Part shown: in pieces, positions 43,089-51,257 of the stretch | Layout: each line of letters opens with the position of its first letter | Numbering within the stretch: position 1 is the stretch's first letter | Assembly: GCA_049273695.1 (NCBI GenBank) | Contig: JBASRE010000011.1 | Location: 1 to 64,000 of the forward strand | Length of the DNA: 64,000 nt | DNA from: UBA11740 sp049273695 | GTDB taxonomy: Bacteria > Acidobacteriota > Blastocatellia > Pyrinomonadales > Pyrinomonadaceae | Direction: 5' to 3' | Position numbers and translations under genes: made by a program | Notes under the pieces: generated by a model | The model's database searches: none | Seen by the model: only the letters and a program-made list of their open reading frames with translations | Told to the model about the DNA's origin: nothing

Positions 43089-43180
43089 CTTTGCGAAGCT
43101 TTGCGTCTTTCCGCCTTTGCGTGAACTTGTTCGAACGTATCTTTTTCACGCTAAGACGCAAAGACGCAAAGGAACGCAAA
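43089..43180. repeat. Inverted heptamer-type array (CTTTGCG / CGCAAAG)
   Basis: CTTTGCG occurs three times with variants on the left. The complementary CGCAAAG words follow on the right after a short spacer. Related words (CTTTGCGT) occur upstream of apt near 24520-24565. Confidence 0.8.
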
Positions 43181-43257
43181 GTAGTACGCAAGCTTTCTTT
43201 CACGGACCGCTTTCGTTATATTGGCGCGCGAATATTCCGTTCTCCGAGGTATCGATC

Positions 43258-44304
43258 ATGCTCGCAAATCTGTTTCTGTTTCAGACCGAGGCGCTCGCCG
43301 GATTCGTAACGATATTTCTACTGCTTTTCCTCGGCATCTTTCTGCTGATTGTCGCCGTGAAAACAATCAAGATCGTGCCGCAGGCTACGGTGATGTTGAT
43401 TGAACGGCTCGGGCGGTTCAGTCGCGTTGCGTCGAGCGGCCTGAACATTATCATTCCGTTTTTCGACAAGCCGCGCGCCGTTTACTGGACGAACACGCGC
43501 TCGGGGATGACTTCGATCGATTTGCGCGAGCAGTACATCGACTTGCCGCCGCAACCGGTGATCACGCGCGACAACGTGACGATACATGTCGATTCGGTCG
43601 TCTACTGGCAGATTATCGATCCGATCAAAGCGGTGTACGAGATGAACGACCTGGTCGGCGGCATCGTGCAGTTGACGATCACGGGCATGCGCGCGGTCAT
43701 GGGCGAGATGGATCTGGATCACACGCTCTCTTCGCGTGATCAAATCAATTCGAAACTGCGTCTGATCCTGGACGAGGCGACCGACAAATGGGGAGTGAAA
43801 GTAACGCGCACGGACGTGAAGAACATCAATCCGCCGGAAGATGTGCGGGTCACGATGGAGAAACAGATGACCGCAGAACGCAACCGGCGCGCGTTGGTCT
43901 TGCAGGCAGAGGGTGAGCGCCAGGCAGCCATCACGCGGGCCGAAGGCGAGAAGCAGGCGGCGGTTACGCGTTCAGAGGGCGAGAAGCAGTCTCAAATTCT
44001 GCACGCGGAAGGTTTGGCGGAAGCACGTCTGCGACAGGCTGAAGCGGAAGCGCAGGCAATCGGCCAGGTGGCTGACGCGATGCACGAGCACGGCAACCCT
44101 GCGCAGTACCTGATCACAACGCGCTACATCGAAAGCCTGCGCGACATGACTAAGAGCAACAACGCGAAGGTGATTTTCATGCCGGTGGAAACGGCGAGCA
44201 TGCTTTCCAGCGTGGGCACGATCAAAGAGATGTTGTCGGAAACCGGGTTGAAGGGTCCGGAAGACTCGCAGAAGCCGCCACCGCCACCGAGACAGTTGAG
44301 ATAG
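43258..44304 (+). CDS. SPFH/Band-7 domain protein (stomatin/QmcA-like)
   Basis: 348 residues from the ATG at 43258. One N-terminal membrane helix (TIFLLLFLGIFLLIVAVKTI) is followed by a band-7 domain (IVPQATVMLIERLGRFSRVA, GLNIIIPFFDKP, ITRDNVTIHVDSVVYWQI) and a long charged helix (GERQAAITRAEGEKQAAVTR, EAEAQAIGQ). The C-terminus is Pro-rich. SPFH proteins form ring-shaped scaffolds in the membrane and often control FtsH or organise lipid domains. A partner NfeD gene, common beside such genes, is not present here. Confidence 0.94.
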   Translation: MLANLFLFQTEALAGFVTIFLLLFLGIFLLIVAVKTIKIVPQATVMLIERLGRFSRVASSGLNIIIPFFDKPRAVYWTNTRSGMTSIDLREQYIDLPPQPVITRDNVTIHVDSVVYWQIIDPIKAVYEMNDLVGGIVQLTITGMRAVMGEMDLDHTLSSRDQINSKLRLILDEATDKWGVKVTRTDVKNINPPEDVRVTMEKQMTAERNRRALVLQAEGERQAAITRAEGEKQAAVTRSEGEKQSQILHAEGLAEARLRQAEAEAQAIGQVADAMHEHGNPAQYLITTRYIESLRDMTKSNNAKVIFMPVETASMLSSVGTIKEMLSETGLKGPEDSQKPPPPPRQLR

Positions 44305-44309
44305 TGGAG

Positions 44310-44390
44310 CTAAAAGCAATCCATTTCTGTAGTCCAGGCGTTTACGCATGGGAAAGAATCCATTTCTGTAGCCCGGCGTTCACGCCTGGG
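44310..44390. repeat. Direct repeat ending in small palindromes (ATCCATTTCTGTAG x2)
   Basis: Two tandem blocks of about 38 bases each begin AATCCATTTCTGTAG and continue with CCAGGCG or CCGGCG followed by variants of TACGCATGGG or CACGCCTGGG. They lie after the SPFH gene, before the two-way terminator. Confidence 0.7.
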
Positions 44391-44411
44391 TAAACAAATC
44401 GAACGCGGAAT

Positions 44412-44440
44412 AGAAGCCCCATTAATGGGGCTTCTTTGCT
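44412..44440. terminator. Two-way Rho-independent terminator
   Basis: AGAAGCCCCATT and AATGGGGCTTCT form a perfect 12-base palindrome with short T runs on the right (CTTTG). It lies between the convergent SPFH and STAND genes, so it can serve both. A second small hairpin (CCCAGCCGT/ACGGCTGGG) follows about 30 bases on. Confidence 0.75.
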
Positions 44441-44597
44441 GTTTGGGAATTGCCGCTCCCAGCCGTAAACGGCTGGGCTAGAGAAAAGAGATACCTGCAT
44501 CTTTGCCCTACAAGGCGCGCAGTGCGTCACCGAAAAACCTTTTCGCGCTACGCGCTCATGCTGGCAGGGATGCCCGCGCTCCGCACACCTGTAGATT

Positions 44598-47093
44598 TCA
44601 ATCGGCACCACTTTCGGCGCTCTCGCATTCGGCGAGGACTTGCTCCGCGTCGGCGAGGCTCGGTGTCCCGAGCTTTTTGTATATCTCCACCGCGCGTCGA
44701 GCGTGCGGGACCGCTTCCTCCGCATTCGCCTGCCGCACGAGAGCTTTGGCAAGCCGGGTACAGTCCGCGGCGATCATTTCCAAGCGGCCGACTCTTTCCG
44801 ACAAGGGGAGGGCTTCGCGGGCGAGCGCTTCCGCGCCCGGCCAGTCTTCGCGGTCCAGCGCCTGCGCTGCGAGATTGCCTGTGATGTAGGCGACGCCTTC
44901 GTGGTAATCGACCGCGCGGGCGATCCGCAGAGCCTCGCGGTAGTCGCGCTCGGCGGCGTCAAGGTTCCCAGACTCGCTCTCAGCTGAGGCGAGGTCGTTC
45001 AAGTCGATCGCGATATCCCTGCTCTCGGGTTGCAAGGTGCGGTCCATCGCCACGACATTACGATAGGCGTCAATGGCGGCGGGATAATCCCTCGCCAATT
45101 TGTATCCGAGTCCGCGTAACTGCATAGCTGCCGCACGCTGTCGGGTGCCAGCCTGGGCTTCGCGCCAGCGAGTCTCGGCCCGGTCGGCGCACACAAGCAC
45201 TTCGGCCGATTGCCCGCGCAGACGGTGGATCCAGCCGGTTTGATAGGCCCGCCAGCCGGCGCTATCGAAATCCCCGGCGGCTACCGCGCGGCTTTCGCCA
45301 TCATGCGCGAGGGCGAGACATTCATCCCAGCGACCGGTGAAATCCAGAAAGTTGTCGAGCGCTCCACACACGGTCTGGAGCCTTCCGTTATCTCCGGCGA
45401 GGAACCGCGGGAGGGCGGCGGCGACGGTGGGCCAGGCGGCGTCAAGCACGGGGAAGCGGTCGTGGTTGTCGTAGCCGTTCTCCACAATTAACGCGAAGGC
45501 GTGTTTTTCCAGCCGGTCGCCCGTCTCCCGCAACACCTCCGGCCTTTTCACCCGCAAGAAATCCGCGACCAGCGGTACCAGCGTGAAGGTCTTCAATTCG
45601 TCGCTCGGGACGACCAGCGAACGGTTGATGAGCGACTTGAGCGCGCGCTCGGTCTCTGCCTCGTCGCGTTCCGCGACGGAGGCGATGTGCTCCACGTTCG
45701 CGGGCAGTGTGAAGTAGGACAGTGCGCAGAGGGTGCGCGTCTCGGCCTCGCTGAAGTCCTCGACCAAGTCACCAAAAATGAATTCGAGTGGGTCATTGTC
45801 CTGCGGACAGGAGCGCAGGTAGAAAATGGCGTCGGTGAAGGTGACGCAGCTGCCGCGTCCGATCTGTCCCGCCGTCCATCGGAGTAGCAGCGGCTTGCCG
45901 GCCGTCTGGTGATAGAGGACGAGGCGCTCGGCTTCACTGGTCTTCGCGAGCGCGGGATTGGTCTCGGCGAGCTTGGCGAGAGTCGCCAGCGCGGCGTCTT
46001 CGCTGAGTTTTTCAAGGATCAATTCCTCGGCGCCGGAGCCGATGCGCCCGCGTGCAGTAAGAATAGCCTTGCAGCCGAGCGGCAGCTTTTTAACGAAGGT
46101 GAAAACGATGTCACGCTCTAACCTGAGTAGCGATTCGAGGTTATCGAGGATGAGCAACGTCTTCGTGCCGCGTAGCGCATCGAGCAACATTCGTGGGCGT
46201 TCGTTCTCGACTGCTTTAGCGATGTCGGCATGGCCAAGTTCTTTGGCGAGTTCGTTGAGCAGTTCGGCGAGGCCGCTAATCAGGAAGCCGGAAAGGTCGC
46301 GCACGCCGTCGTCATCAAGCTCGCGGGACTTCAGCGAGACGAACGCGATTTTCTCGAAATCATCAGCGGACGCATCGTAGGCCGCGCGAACAGCGAGCGA
46401 AGTCTTTCCCATGCCGCCCGGCCCATCGATGAGTGCGCCCCATGTGCGCGAAGCGGGGTCGAGCGCATCCGCGATCTTCTTCAATTCGTCCTCGCGGCCG
46501 AAGAAGGGTTGAAGCGACGGTAGATTGTGGGGGATGGAAGTCCGTGGCGTAGAGGTGGCGAGGACTTCTTCCGAGGGGTCGCGCTGTAAAAAATGGTGTA
46601 GGGCCTCGCTGATGAGCCGGCGCAACTCTTCCGCAGATTTGAACTCCTTGCGCACGCGACCGTCAGCGGCTTTTGTCTTGAACTCCGTAAGTCTTTTCTG
46701 CGCATCCTTGTCAGCCTCGACGTCTTCAAACGTGCACGGATGTTCTTTATGCGCAGTAAAGATGAGAATCTCGCGGAGCTTTCCTTCTGTCTTGCGCTCG
46801 ATCGCACGGTCGAATTCCATTTCCGTTATGGAAATCTTCTTAGGGTTGTCGAAGTCCGGCACCCAGCCGTAACGCCACGCGTAAATGCCAAGATACAGGT
46901 CGGCCCGATCAACCATCTCCAGGGAAACCTTGATCCCAGAAGCATCGCGAGCGGGAAGATGCTCCATGCCGATAGGGAAAAAACCGGCAGCGATGCATGC
47001 TTCTTTGACGGCCGCGCGGTGCTCAGGAAGATCGAGCGCCGTGCTGCTAATCATCGCGGTGAGTTGGCCTGGTTTGTGATCGTGAGGCGGCAT
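44598..47093 (-). CDS. DUF4062 - STAND NTPase (NB-ARC-like) - TPR protein, NLR-like
   Basis: 831 residues. An N-terminal DUF4062 domain (about 10-110) opens LTAMISSTALDLPEHRAAVK and carries VDRADLYLGIYAWRYGWVP and ITEMEFDRA. A STAND ATPase follows with Walker A DGPGGMGKTS (223-232), Walker B TLLILDNLES (312-321) and the sensor strand CKAILTARGR. A winged-helix-like segment leads to at least five TPR-type helical pairs from about residue 600 to the end. This effector-NTPase-repeat plan is that of bacterial NLR-like proteins, several of which sense phage proteins and trigger cell death. The specific role here is inferred. The gene stands alone on the minus strand, bracketed by palindromic elements. 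Confidence 0.85.
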   Translation of the reverse strand: MPPHDHKPGQLTAMISSTALDLPEHRAAVKEACIAAGFFPIGMEHLPARDASGIKVSLEMVDRADLYLGIYAWRYGWVPDFDNPKKISITEMEFDRAIERKTEGKLREILIFTAHKEHPCTFEDVEADKDAQKRLTEFKTKAADGRVRKEFKSAEELRRLISEALHHFLQRDPSEEVLATSTPRTSIPHNLPSLQPFFGREDELKKIADALDPASRTWGALIDGPGGMGKTSLAVRAAYDASADDFEKIAFVSLKSRELDDDGVRDLSGFLISGLAELLNELAKELGHADIAKAVENERPRMLLDALRGTKTLLILDNLESLLRLERDIVFTFVKKLPLGCKAILTARGRIGSGAEELILEKLSEDAALATLAKLAETNPALAKTSEAERLVLYHQTAGKPLLLRWTAGQIGRGSCVTFTDAIFYLRSCPQDNDPLEFIFGDLVEDFSEAETRTLCALSYFTLPANVEHIASVAERDEAETERALKSLINRSLVVPSDELKTFTLVPLVADFLRVKRPEVLRETGDRLEKHAFALIVENGYDNHDRFPVLDAAWPTVAAALPRFLAGDNGRLQTVCGALDNFLDFTGRWDECLALAHDGESRAVAAGDFDSAGWRAYQTGWIHRLRGQSAEVLVCADRAETRWREAQAGTRQRAAAMQLRGLGYKLARDYPAAIDAYRNVVAMDRTLQPESRDIAIDLNDLASAESESGNLDAAERDYREALRIARAVDYHEGVAYITGNLAAQALDREDWPGAEALAREALPLSERVGRLEMIAADCTRLAKALVRQANAEEAVPHARRAVEIYKKLGTPSLADAEQVLAECESAESGAD

Positions 47094-47210
47094 AAGCTGC
47101 GTGATCTAACCGAGCAGGAACAGTGCATTTCGGATGCGCCTCGAGATTCTGGCACCGGCCTCTATCAAATACAAGAGTTTGACTTACGACGGTAGAGGCT
47201 AATTTGGAGG

Positions 47211-47338
47211 TCTCATTCACACCGCGGCTTAAGCCCGGTGGCAAGTTGTTGTTATTCAAGTGGAAACCGTTTGAAACGGTTTCCTCTCACGGGCTTCGCC
47301 GACGGGATCGCCGCGCTAAAGCTGCGGCGAGAATGAGA
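47211..47338. mobile_element. MITE-like palindromic element, copy B
   Basis: A 128-base element with perfect 8-base terminal inverted repeats (TCTCATTC and GAATGAGA) and an inner palindrome AAACCGTTTGAAACGGTTT. It is a clear relative of copy A at 41472-41597 (shared CGCGCTAAAGC and terminal words). It lies between the STAND gene and the atp genes. Confidence 0.75.
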
Positions 47339-47379
47339 GCTTCTCTAATACTGACAGTAGAAAAATGAGGCTTCCGCAG

Positions 47380-47409
47380 TTGGCAACTCACACATCTCCC
47401 ATGTAAAAT
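47380..47409 (+). promoter_or_regulatory. Candidate promoter of atpI-atpB
   Basis: TTGGCA at 47380-47385, an 18-base spacer and TAAAAT at 47404-47409, about 15 bases before the proposed atpI start. Confidence 0.35.
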
Positions 47410-47423
47410 CCTTCGCTTAATTC

Positions 47424-47852
47424 GTGAACGAAATAGTTAACAGTGTGCCTGGCGAACTCACTCGCCCCGATGACCTCGAAGCGCGCATCTTTCGCGCGAT
47501 GATCGGGGCTGTCGCGATTGCCGTGATCGTAAGCGCGCTTGTGGCGCCGTGGCGCGTGACCACCGGGCTTTTGCTGGGCGGAGTGCTGTCGCTGCTGAAT
47601 CAACGTTGGCTGAGCGGCTCAGTCGCCGCGCTGCTGGACATGCAAAAACCGGGCGTTACAGCGCGGATGAGACTTTGGAAGCATGGCCTCCGCTATTTCG
47701 TGATTGCGGTGGCCGTGTTCGCCGGTTACCAGTTGAACTTGATCTCTCTGGCGGCGACGATCGCCGGTCTCTGTTCATTCGTGCCCGCTCTGTTTGTCGA
47801 AGCCGGCCGCCAGTTCTATTTCGCAATCATTCGTCGAGAGGAATCTTTTTGA
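47424..47852 (+). CDS. atpI: ATP synthase subunit I-like membrane protein
   Basis: 142 residues from a GTG at 47424. Four hydrophobic segments (AMIGAVAIAVIVSALVA, TTGLLLGGVLSLLNQRWL, YFVIAVAVFAGYQLNLISL and an AATIAGLCSFVPALFVEAG helix), as in the AtpI/subunit I family. That family helps assemble the c-ring or import magnesium for the ATP synthase. Its stop overlaps the atpB start (TGATG, 47850-47854), which supports the assignment despite weak sequence conservation in this family. Confidence 0.75.
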   Translation: MNEIVNSVPGELTRPDDLEARIFRAMIGAVAIAVIVSALVAPWRVTTGLLLGGVLSLLNQRWLSGSVAALLDMQKPGVTARMRLWKHGLRYFVIAVAVFAGYQLNLISLAATIAGLCSFVPALFVEAGRQFYFAIIRREESF

Positions 47853-48799
47853 TGTTCTTTTTGCTGAGTGCCGATGAGGCGGCGAAGGCCGCCGAGCACG
47901 CGCCCGCTGCGCAGGAACAGGCGGTGCACCACGCGCCGATTCTGGTGAAGCTCGTCAATCATTATTTTGGCGAGTGGGCGCACCACCTTGAGATGAAGTA
48001 CACGTACCCGGTTTGGAAGAAAGTGCTGGGTAAATTCGGCACGACGCCTGAAGCAGCGTTCGGCGCCTACACGCCTGAGAACGCGATCCCGTGGTACACG
48101 ATCATGTTTGTCCTGGCGTGCATTCTCACCGTCACGTTGATTTGGATTTTGAAAGGCAAACTTTCCGAAGACGAACCGGGCGCCGGTCAGCAAACGCTGG
48201 AAGTCGGCGTGCTCGCCGTTCGCAGCATGCTTCAGGACATCGTCGGCCCGCACGGCTTGCAGTACTTTCCGGTCGTGATGACCTTTGCGCTGCTGATTCT
48301 GATCTCGAACTTGATGGGATTCTTTCCTCTGTTCATGAGTCCGACGGCGTCGACCAGCGTCACGTTTGCCCTCGGGCTAACATCGTTTCTTTATTACAAC
48401 TACATCGGCATTAAAGAGAACGGCGTGTTCGGTCACTTGAAGCATTTGGCGGGACCGATTTGGTGGATCGCGCCGCTGATTTTCTCGATTGAGTTGATCA
48501 GTAACTTGATTCGTCCATTCACGCTCGGCATTCGTCTGTTTGCAAACATCTTTTCGGACGAGAAGGTGATGGAGACGTTCACGCATTTGTTTCCGCCTTA
48601 CTCGAATTTCGTCTTACCGAACATCCTGATTTTGGTGCTGTTGCTGCCGCTCAGTTTGTTCGTCGCATTCATCCAGACGTTTGTGTTTGTGCTGCTTTCG
48701 CAGTTGTACATCAGCGAGGTCTCGCATCCACATGATGAGCACGGAGAACACGATCATGAGGGTGATGCTCCAGAGATGCTCGCGCCGGCTTTAACTTAA
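47852..48799 (+). CDS. atpB: ATP synthase Fo subunit a
   Basis: 315 residues from the ATG at 47852 (GAGAGGAA lies nine bases upstream). Forms the ion channel against the c-ring. The signature NLIRPFTLGIRLFANIFSDE carries the essential Arg (R228), and ISNLMGFFPL is the preceding conserved helix. The long N-terminal periplasmic region (about 80 residues, Ala/His-rich) and the His/Asp-rich C-terminal tail are typical of soil Gram-negative lineages. It is translationally coupled to atpI. Subunit c follows after a 281-base gap that contains a palindromic element. Confidence 0.96.
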   Translation: MFFLLSADEAAKAAEHAPAAQEQAVHHAPILVKLVNHYFGEWAHHLEMKYTYPVWKKVLGKFGTTPEAAFGAYTPENAIPWYTIMFVLACILTVTLIWILKGKLSEDEPGAGQQTLEVGVLAVRSMLQDIVGPHGLQYFPVVMTFALLILISNLMGFFPLFMSPTASTSVTFALGLTSFLYYNYIGIKENGVFGHLKHLAGPIWWIAPLIFSIELISNLIRPFTLGIRLFANIFSDEKVMETFTHLFPPYSNFVLPNILILVLLLPLSLFVAFIQTFVFVLLSQLYISEVSHPHDEHGEHDHEGDAPEMLAPALT

Positions 48800-48804
48800 C
48801 GAGC

Positions 48805-48863
48805 GTGGCACAGACTTCAGTCTGTGAGTTATCGGCGTAATCACAGACTAAAGTCTGTGCTAC
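48805..48863. repeat. Dispersed palindromic element, CACAGACT family (copy 1)
   Basis: GGCACAGACTTCAGTCTGTG on the left and CACAGACTAAAGTCTGTGC on the right, each itself a palindrome. The same element occurs at 62372-62432 inside the amidohydrolase gene. A GC-rich hairpin (TGCGGCG/CGCCGCA) follows near 48891-48907. Confidence 0.85.
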
Positions 48864-49080
48864 TGGCTTCATAAAAGCGCGATCGAGCGATGCGGCGCTG
48901 CGCCGCACACGTTGACGCGTTCGACAGATCGCGAATCGACAAGGACTAACAGCCACCTAATTCCATTTGTCATTGTCTGTATCGCTGGAGCGCCGTTGTA
49001 AGAGGGGCGGTGGATACCGGATGCGGGCGAAATCATTCCGGCAGAGGTTCGAGCGGTTCGCCAAGTTTGAGGAGATAACC

Positions 49081-49398
49081 ATGAGAAAGTTTGGTTTGTT
49101 TTTGATGGCCACTGTCGCCGTGTTGATTGCGGCGACGTCGGTCTTCGCACAGCCGCAGACAGCTGAGGCGGCGGCGGCCAGTGCCAGCGGTGTTAAGGCA
49201 ATCGCCGCGGGCGTCGGTTTCGCAATCGCCGTCGTCGGCGGTGCGTTAGGACAGTCGAGAATTGGCGCGGCGGCTTGTGAAGGCGCAGCGCGCAATCCCG
49301 GCGCGGCGGGCAAAATTCAGGTCATGATGATTCTCGGCCTCGCGCTGATTGAATCACTGGTGCTGTTTGCGCTGCTGATCGTGTTCGTTAAGGTCTAA
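49081..49398 (+). CDS. atpE: ATP synthase Fo subunit c, with N-terminal signal-like extension
   Basis: 105 residues from the ATG at 49081 (GAGGAG just upstream). The c-subunit hairpin occupies about residues 37-105, with the polar loop EGAARNPGA and the ion-binding Glu91 in LGLALIESLVLFALL. Residues 1-24 form a signal-peptide-like helix (FLMATVAVLIAATSVFAQ), so the precursor is longer than the usual 70-90 residues, a feature known from some lineages. Gln58 and Ser92 sit where sodium-binding c-rings carry Gln and Ser, so sodium coupling is possible but not shown. A terminator follows, and no b, delta or F1 genes are adjacent. Confidence 0.95.
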   Translation: MRKFGLFLMATVAVLIAATSVFAQPQTAEAAAASASGVKAIAAGVGFAIAVVGGALGQSRIGAAACEGAARNPGAAGKIQVMMILGLALIESLVLFALLIVFVKV

Positions 49399-49423
49399 CG
49401 ACCGAACGCGATCGATCGTAGAA

Positions 49424-49466
49424 GAGCGAGCGGAGCTTTTGTGGCCGCTCGCTTTTTGTTTTTTGT
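49424..49466 (+). terminator. Rho-independent terminator after atpE
   Basis: GCGAGCGG (49426-49433) and CCGCTCGC (49445-49452) form an eight-pair GC-rich stem, followed by TTTTTGTTTTTTG. Confidence 0.92.
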
Positions 49467-49470
49467 ATGT

Positions 49471-49540
49471 CGGTACGCAGGTCTCAGGCGTGCTGTGACG
49501 GAAGCGTAATACGAATCCGCACGCGAGACGCGCGCGTACC
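49471..49540. repeat. Dispersed palindromic repeat, GGTACGCA family (copy 4)
   Basis: CGGTACGCAGGTCTCAGGCG on the left and GCACGCGAGACGCG with GCGTACC on the right form an imperfect palindrome similar to copies near 611, 6178 and 10714. Confidence 0.65.
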
Positions 49541-49605
49541 CAAATGCATCTTTGCTGCTGCCGTGCGCATCTGTTACGCTACAAATTCTCTCCACCACAA
49601 AACAA

Positions 49606-51168
49606 ATGAAAGTCTGTCCCGTCTGCGAACGAAAATTTCCCGACAAGATGACGCTCTGCTCGGCGGACGCGTCAGTGTTGAAGAGAGTGGACGATCCTCA
49701 TCTCGGTCAAACGCTGGCGGGGAAATACAAAATTGAAAAGTTGATCAAGACGGGCGGCATGGGATCGGTTTACCGCGGCCGGCACGTGCTGATGGACAAG
49801 ACCGTCGCGATCAAAGTCCTGCGCCCGTCGCTTGCCGGTGATGACGCCGTAGTCGCGCGTTTCTCGCGCGAAGCAAAGGCCGCCTCGAAGATTTCGCACC
49901 CACACGCAGTTAGCGTTACGGATTTTGGCGAGGCCGAAAATGGCGTGGTGTTCCTGGTGATGGAATACCTCGACGGCCGCACGCTCAAAGAAGCTATTGC
50001 CAAGGAAGGGCCGTTGTCGCTCGGGCGAGCCGTAGAAATCGTACGGCAGGTTGCCGGCGCCCTGGATGCGGCGCACGGCCAGGGCGTGATTCACCGCGAT
50101 TTAAAGAGCGATAACATCATGCTCGTCAGTCACAACGGCGGCGAAGAGTGGGCCAAGGTGCTGGATTTTGGAATCGCGAAGATCCTGCAACCCGTCGGCA
50201 GCGCCGCGGACGCCGAGATCACTCAAGCGAATTTAGTTGTCGGAACCCCGCAGTACATGTCGCCTGAGCAGTGTTCGCAGTCAGGCGCGCTGGATGCCCG
50301 TTCCGACGTGTACTCGCTGGGAATTATTGTGCACGAGATGTTAACGGGCAAGCTTCCTTTCACCGGCGACTCGGCGACCGTCGTCATGATGAAGCAGGTG
50401 CAGGACGCGCCCCCTTCCGTGCTGGCGTCGCGATCGCACTTGCCGGCAGCTGTCGATCGAGTAATTAAGCGCGCTTTAGCAAAACAGCCAATCGACCGAT
50501 TCCAATCAGCAGGGGAATTGTCGGCGGCGCTGGCAGAGGCGGCAAGCGCAGAAGCCGCGGAAGCGCCGGTTGTCGCCGCCGCGGCGGCAACTAACGCGAA
50601 CACGCCGGTCTCGATAACCGCGGTAGACGATGTGGATGAAGAAACGATCGTGCGACCTCGGCATGAATTCGCCGCTGCTCAGTCAGCTGAGTTTGCCAGA
50701 GCGCCAAGCGCTGCACCGGCGGTCACGGTCGATCGTTTCAACCCCTGGCGCATCATTGTGCCGGCGGCGATCGCGCTGGTCGTTGTGTTCGCGGCAGTGT
50801 TCTTGCTCACTCGAGGCACCAGCCCGTCCGATCCAAATCAGCTACCTTTGAATGCTGATCCGAACAGTACGCCGGTTCAGCCGACCGGCACACCGACGGG
50901 ACAAAGTGAGATGGACGTTCGACCGATCAGCGTTGCGACTCCGACGCCTGTGAGCACACCTGTTGAAACAGCTACCAAAGTTCCCGCTACGGTCACGGGA
51001 AATTTCGGCAGCAACGAAAACACCAACACCGGTCGCGGAAATCGCAACAGCAATCAACCAGCTCGGCCCACGCCGGAAGATGAACCGCCACCGCCGCCTC
51101 CAAGGCCCTCGCCGACCGTGCGCACAATTCCTACACCGGAAGCAGCAGCGTCGCCGAGACAGCCCTAA
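49606..51168 (+). CDS. Transmembrane serine/threonine protein kinase with N-terminal zinc ribbon
   Basis: 520 residues from the ATG at 49606. A short zinc ribbon (CPVCERKFPDKMTLC, residues 4-18) precedes a complete Hanks-type kinase: glycine loop KTGGMGSVYRG, Lys70 in VAIK, HRDLKSDN (163-170), DFG (187-189), and the activation-loop end GTPQYMSPEQ. A Pro/Ala-rich linker leads to one membrane helix (IIVPAAIALVVVFAAVFLL, near residue 390). The outside part is a low-complexity Thr/Pro/Asn-rich tail with no sensor domain that I recognise. It phosphorylates unknown targets. It is monocistronic behind a palindromic element. Confidence 0.95.
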   Translation: MKVCPVCERKFPDKMTLCSADASVLKRVDDPHLGQTLAGKYKIEKLIKTGGMGSVYRGRHVLMDKTVAIKVLRPSLAGDDAVVARFSREAKAASKISHPHAVSVTDFGEAENGVVFLVMEYLDGRTLKEAIAKEGPLSLGRAVEIVRQVAGALDAAHGQGVIHRDLKSDNIMLVSHNGGEEWAKVLDFGIAKILQPVGSAADAEITQANLVVGTPQYMSPEQCSQSGALDARSDVYSLGIIVHEMLTGKLPFTGDSATVVMMKQVQDAPPSVLASRSHLPAAVDRVIKRALAKQPIDRFQSAGELSAALAEAASAEAAEAPVVAAAAATNANTPVSITAVDDVDEETIVRPRHEFAAAQSAEFARAPSAAPAVTVDRFNPWRIIVPAAIALVVVFAAVFLLTRGTSPSDPNQLPLNADPNSTPVQPTGTPTGQSEMDVRPISVATPTPVSTPVETATKVPATVTGNFGSNENTNTGRGNRNSNQPARPTPEDEPPPPPPRPSPTVRTIPTPEAAASPRQP

Positions 51169-51178
51169 CGACCGTGTG

Positions 51179-51257
51179 TCAGTACCCGGAGCGGTAGCGA
51201 TTGGATCAGCCACCCAAATTGAAATTTGATCCGGTCGCTACCGCTCTCGGTACTGAA
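51179..51257. repeat. Long inverted repeat overlapping the lpxK 3' end
   Basis: TCAGTACC, GGAGCGGTAGCGA and GGATCA on the left are mirrored by TGATCC, TCGCTACCGCTC and GGTACTGA on the right. It lies between the convergent kinase and lpxK genes and contributes the last LpxK codons. Confidence 0.8.

Noticed and set aside
42808..43257. Upstream extension of the SPFH gene frame
   Set aside because: Overlaps the end of the amidase and the repeat array; the membrane helix and family start fit the ATG at 43258.
47549..47851. Upstream extension of the atpB frame
   Set aside because: Overlaps atpI in another frame; the ATG at 47852 has a Shine-Dalgarno and a TGATG overlap.
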